Below, piece by piece: positions 61,773 through 64,000 of a DNA stretch of 64,000 bases; the stretch's first letter is position 1; each line of letters opens with the position of its first letter. The notes under the pieces were generated by a model that was not told the DNA's origin, did not search any database, and saw only the letters and a program-made list of their open reading frames with translations. Where the stretch lies: positions 46,359-110,358 of the forward strand of contig JANWYJ010000071.1 in the NCBI GenBank assembly GCA_025055115.1, in the 5' to 3' direction. The DNA comes from Gemmata sp. Its GTDB lineage: Bacteria > Planctomycetota > Planctomycetia > Gemmatales > Gemmataceae. The position numbers and the translations under genes were made by a program.

Positions 61773-63182
61773 ATGGAGTTGTTCCCCGTGATCGTGGCGG
61801 TGGTGGCCACAACTGGTGCTATCGCGCTGGTGGTGAAGGGTTGGGATGTGCGGGTCGTGCTGCTGGCGGCGGCTCTACTGATCGCGGCGGCCGCGGAAGT
61901 GGCGGCGCAGAGCGCCGTCGGGATGCCTGCGGCAGCGGTGGCCCGCGTGGTCCGGCAGTTCCTCGCCACGTTCTCGAACGAACGGTTTGTCGTTCCGATC
62001 TGCACGGCGATGGGCTTTGCGTATGTCCTGAAGCACACCGGGTGTGACCAACATTTGGTGTGGCTGCTCATCAACCCACTGCGACGTGTGCGGGGGCTGT
62101 TGATTCCGGGCGTCGTTGTTGTGGGTTTTTGCGTGAATATCCCCCTGATTAGCCAAACGAGTACCGCTGTCAGTTTGGGTGCGGTGGTCGTACCGCTGCT
62201 GCGTGCGGCAGGTTATTCGATGCCCACCATCGGGGCGTGCTTGCTGCTAGGAGCTTCCGTTGGGGGCGAATTGCTCAACCCGGGGGCTCCGGAGCTACTG
62301 ACCGTCTTCAATAAGACGAACGTCCCGACCACCGTTCAAGCCACGCAATACCTTCCGGGCTTGGTATTCACGCAATTGGCTACGGCCACACTCATCCTGT
62401 GGCTGATGAGCCGATGGTGGGAACGGACCGCCGCAGCGCCAGAAGCCCTCCCCCAGGCCGATGCGCCCGCCGCGACTTCCGCCACGGTGGACCACCCTCG
62501 GGTGAATCTCTGGAAAGCGATCGTGCCACTGGTGCCGATTACCCTGTTGTTCGCCACCGCCTTGCCGGCACCGTACCAACTCTGGGATGTACCCGACGAA
62601 TGGGTAATTCCGCGGTTAGCCAATGGGGAGCGCGATCCGGCCTACAATAGCCGGCTGATCGGCCTGGCCATGCTACTGGGCGTTGTGGTGGCAGCCGCGG
62701 TGTCGCTGGACAAAGCCCGCGATTGCGTGAAGGAATTCTTCGCGGGAGCCGGTTATGGCTTCGCCAATGTTGTCAGCCTCATTGTGGTTGCCAATTGCTT
62801 TGGCGAGGCTATCAGGATCGCCGGGTTGGCCGAACTCCTGGGCACTTGGATCGAACAAACACCGCCGTTGATGCAACCCCTGGCGGCGTTCATTCCGCTG
62901 AGTTTTGCCGCGGTCAGCGGCTCGGGAATGGCCAGTACGCAAAGCCTTTATGGCTTTTTCTATGCACCGGCGGTGGCGTTGGGGCTAGACCCGGTGGCGG
63001 TCGGTGCGATGGTTTCCCTGGGTAGCGCGGCCGGGCGGACGATGTCGCCGGTGGCCGCGGTCACCCTCATGTGCGCCACACTCACCGGTACCAATCCCTT
63101 CACCCTCGCCCAACGGGTGGCGATCCCACTGTTGGGGGGAATCACACTCGTTGTGCTGTTACGAGTGATGGGTTGGCTCTGA
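61773..63182 (+). CDS. DcuC-like C4-dicarboxylate/anion carrier
   Basis: The 469-residue membrane protein has about 11-12 hydrophobic segments. Features matching the DcuC/anion-transporter family are GFCVNIPLISQTSTAVSLG, CLLLGASVGGELLNPGAPEL and FAAVSGSGMASTQSLYGFFY near the C-terminus. Such carriers import or exchange C4-dicarboxylates or related acids. AGACAGGA precedes the ATG. No dicarboxylate catabolism gene adjoins. A repeat pair follows in the 3' region. Confidence 0.88.
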   Translation: MELFPVIVAVVATTGAIALVVKGWDVRVVLLAAALLIAAAAEVAAQSAVGMPAAAVARVVRQFLATFSNERFVVPICTAMGFAYVLKHTGCDQHLVWLLINPLRRVRGLLIPGVVVVGFCVNIPLISQTSTAVSLGAVVVPLLRAAGYSMPTIGACLLLGASVGGELLNPGAPELLTVFNKTNVPTTVQATQYLPGLVFTQLATATLILWLMSRWWERTAAAPEALPQADAPAATSATVDHPRVNLWKAIVPLVPITLLFATALPAPYQLWDVPDEWVIPRLANGERDPAYNSRLIGLAMLLGVVVAAAVSLDKARDCVKEFFAGAGYGFANVVSLIVVANCFGEAIRIAGLAELLGTWIEQTPPLMQPLAAFIPLSFAAVSGSGMASTQSLYGFFYAPAVALGLDPVAVGAMVSLGSAAGRTMSPVAAVTLMCATLTGTNPFTLAQRVAIPLLGGITLVVLLRVMGWL

Positions 63183-63228
63183 TTTGCCATATCGATGGTG
63201 TTTTTTGCTCATGAGGATGGGCCTGATG

Positions 63229-63267
63229 GATGCCACGGGCCAGGAATAGATGCCACGGCCCAGGAAT
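63229..63267. repeat. 20-bp tandem repeat
   Basis: GATGCCACGGGCCAGGAAT (63229-63247) is followed at 63249-63267 by a copy with one change (GGG to GGC). Confidence 0.8.
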
Positions 63268-63348
63268 GGACCGCAGCACACGCCGGGTTGCTCGTTCTCC
63301 AAAAAAACTGGAGCCACCTCCGTCGCGTGCCGCCCAATGACTCACTCC

Positions 63349-63458
63349 CTGACCTTACATCGCATCCCTGACCTTATATCGCATTCGTGAACGACAGGAT
63401 TGGGACAAGAAGCAGGGTCGAGCTGACCTTACATCCCATCCCTGACCTTACATCGCAT
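63349..63458. repeat. CRISPR-like pair 10: 36-bp repeat, 38-bp spacer
   Basis: Copies at 63349-63384 and 63423-63458 match at 34 of 36. The offset is 74. Each copy is itself a dimer of an 18-bp unit, CTGACCTTACATCGCATC. The spacer is 63385-63422. The pair lies 167 bp downstream of the transporter stop codon. Confidence 0.9.
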
Positions 63459-63589
63459 CCCTAGCCTTCATCGCATGAAGTGGAGCATCACATGACATCA
63501 AGCGGAGGAGGGGATGAAGCCCACGAGCATGACTAGGGGGTCGATCATCTTTCATCCTCCCCGGCCGGCAGCAACATCACCCACCAACG

Positions 63590-64000
63590 CTACAAGCCCT
63601 GATTGCGAATATCCGTAAGGGTTTCATTGATTTGGAACAACACAATCATGTTCTCGCACAAGATACGAGTAAAAAAGGGACCAAAGATTATCAGTAAAAA
63701 ACCACCAAAGGATTCTAATAAATTTATCGTTTTCTCAGCCCGAATGGGTTGTTTGGTAATTTTCAGAGGCTCATCATTATCAAATCTTCGGATATCCCGA
63801 TCATCATCGAAAGACCTGTTGATGATCCGCGCTAGCCCACGTTCTTGAGGAATGAAACCATCAACGAAAAAGTACAACCCGACTGACACACTTCCGACAG
63901 CGCCAACCCAGAAGAAGATCTGAATCAGAATCGGTGAGATCATCCGCCGGAAGAACAGGTAATCCAAGAGAAGTTGTTTCCCGTACGCCTTCCTCTTCCT
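63590..64000 (-). CDS. DUF4282 membrane protein, partial at right edge
   Basis: The C-terminal 136 codons are visible and the frame is open to the edge, so the true start may lie outside; an in-frame TTG at 63967 would give 125 residues. It matches DUF4282: a first membrane segment in FFRRMISPILIQIFFWVGAVGSVSVGLYFFVDG, then a charged middle and LLESFGGFLLIIFGPFFTRILCENMIVLFQINETLTDIRN. Function unknown. Base composition is far more AT-rich than the rest of the window, and codon use follows that. Confidence 0.8.
   Translation of the reverse strand, partial: RKRKAYGKQLLLDYLFFRRMISPILIQIFFWVGAVGSVSVGLYFFVDGFIPQERGLARIINRSFDDDRDIRRFDNDEPLKITKQPIRAEKTINLLESFGGFLLIIFGPFFTRILCENMIVLFQINETLTDIRNQGL

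Larger units (their letters stand above)
63183..63589. other. Intergenic region, 407 bp, before an AT-rich gene
   Basis: The region holds a 20-bp tandem at 63229-63267 and CRISPR-like pair 10 at 63349-63458. GC content drops toward the right. No gene is supported. Confidence 0.55.

Overview
This 64 kb window is a GC-rich bacterial chromosome segment that most resembles the planctomycete order Gemmatales (Gemmataceae). The evidence is a row of three TIGR03067 proteins, a TIGR03790 protein, a Tat-exported DUF1501 protein, a CRTAC/UnbV-type FG-GAP protein, DUF1571 and DUF4282 proteins, and a caspase-like protein. An archaeal-type fructose-1,6-bisphosphate aldolase/phosphatase and a group 3b-like [NiFe] hydrogenase suggest, but do not prove, a thermophilic or thermotolerant lineage. 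No tRNA, rRNA, transposase, phage gene, cas gene or classical CRISPR array was seen. The gene content is almost entirely chromosomal housekeeping and metabolism.

Layout. 1-9.9 kb: a PAS sensor cut by the left edge, UbiD decarboxylase, aldo/keto reductase, xylose isomerase, a caspase-fold protein that has lost its catalytic dyad, and a pyrimidine-salvage operon (pdp-cdd-upp). 9.9-16.4 kb: secreted or membrane proteins (DedA, three TIGR03067 paralogues), a sugar epimerase and DUF1501. 16.8-21.6 kb: an FG-GAP protein, a flavin reductase, a cytosolic Mo-cofactor oxidoreductase, a HAD phosphatase and acetate kinase. 21.7-34.6 kb: phosphoketolase, then an acyl-CoA block (AMP-forming ligase, hotdog thioesterase, FadJ-like fusion, PQQ-type propeller protein, thiolase) and a divergent ADP-forming acyl-CoA synthetase. 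35.1-41.8 kb: a four-subunit [NiFe] hydrogenase operon with a Crp-like protein, maturation protease, universal stress protein, Hsp20 and a Tyr-rich secreted protein. 42-54 kb: FBP aldolase/phosphatase, an STAS/RsbW switch pair, mutS, TIGR03790, an LpqC-like esterase, a primary-type sigma factor, infA, an RRM protein, groES and a receiver protein. 54.7-64 kb: two outer-surface lipoproteins, a two-component system, an ArsC-like phosphatase, a DcuC-like carrier and an AT-rich DUF4282 gene cut by the right edge.

Metabolic logic (inference). Xylose isomerase plus phosphoketolase plus acetate kinase would let pentoses give acetyl-phosphate, ATP and acetate. The thiolase, FadJ and ligase set activates and degrades acyl chains, and the ADP-forming synthetase recovers ATP from acyl-CoA. 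The hydrogenase balances NAD(P)H against H2, and FBP aldolase/phosphatase commits carbon to gluconeogenesis.

The most unusual signal is not a gene. At ten separate intergenic or gene-end sites a locus-specific 36-37 bp sequence is present twice (in one locus at least three times) with 35-38 bp of unique sequence between copies, so the offset is always 72-75 bp. Each locus has its own repeat. In four loci the duplicated sequence covers the stop codon of a gene, so the gene remains intact. This is the geometry of a CRISPR repeat-spacer-repeat unit, or of any integration that makes a 36-37 bp target-site duplication. Off-target spacer integration by a Cas1-Cas2 complex is the best known mechanism that would fit, but nothing in this window tests it. 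Further short tandem repeats, some arranged like operators or hairpins, crowd the intergenic regions.
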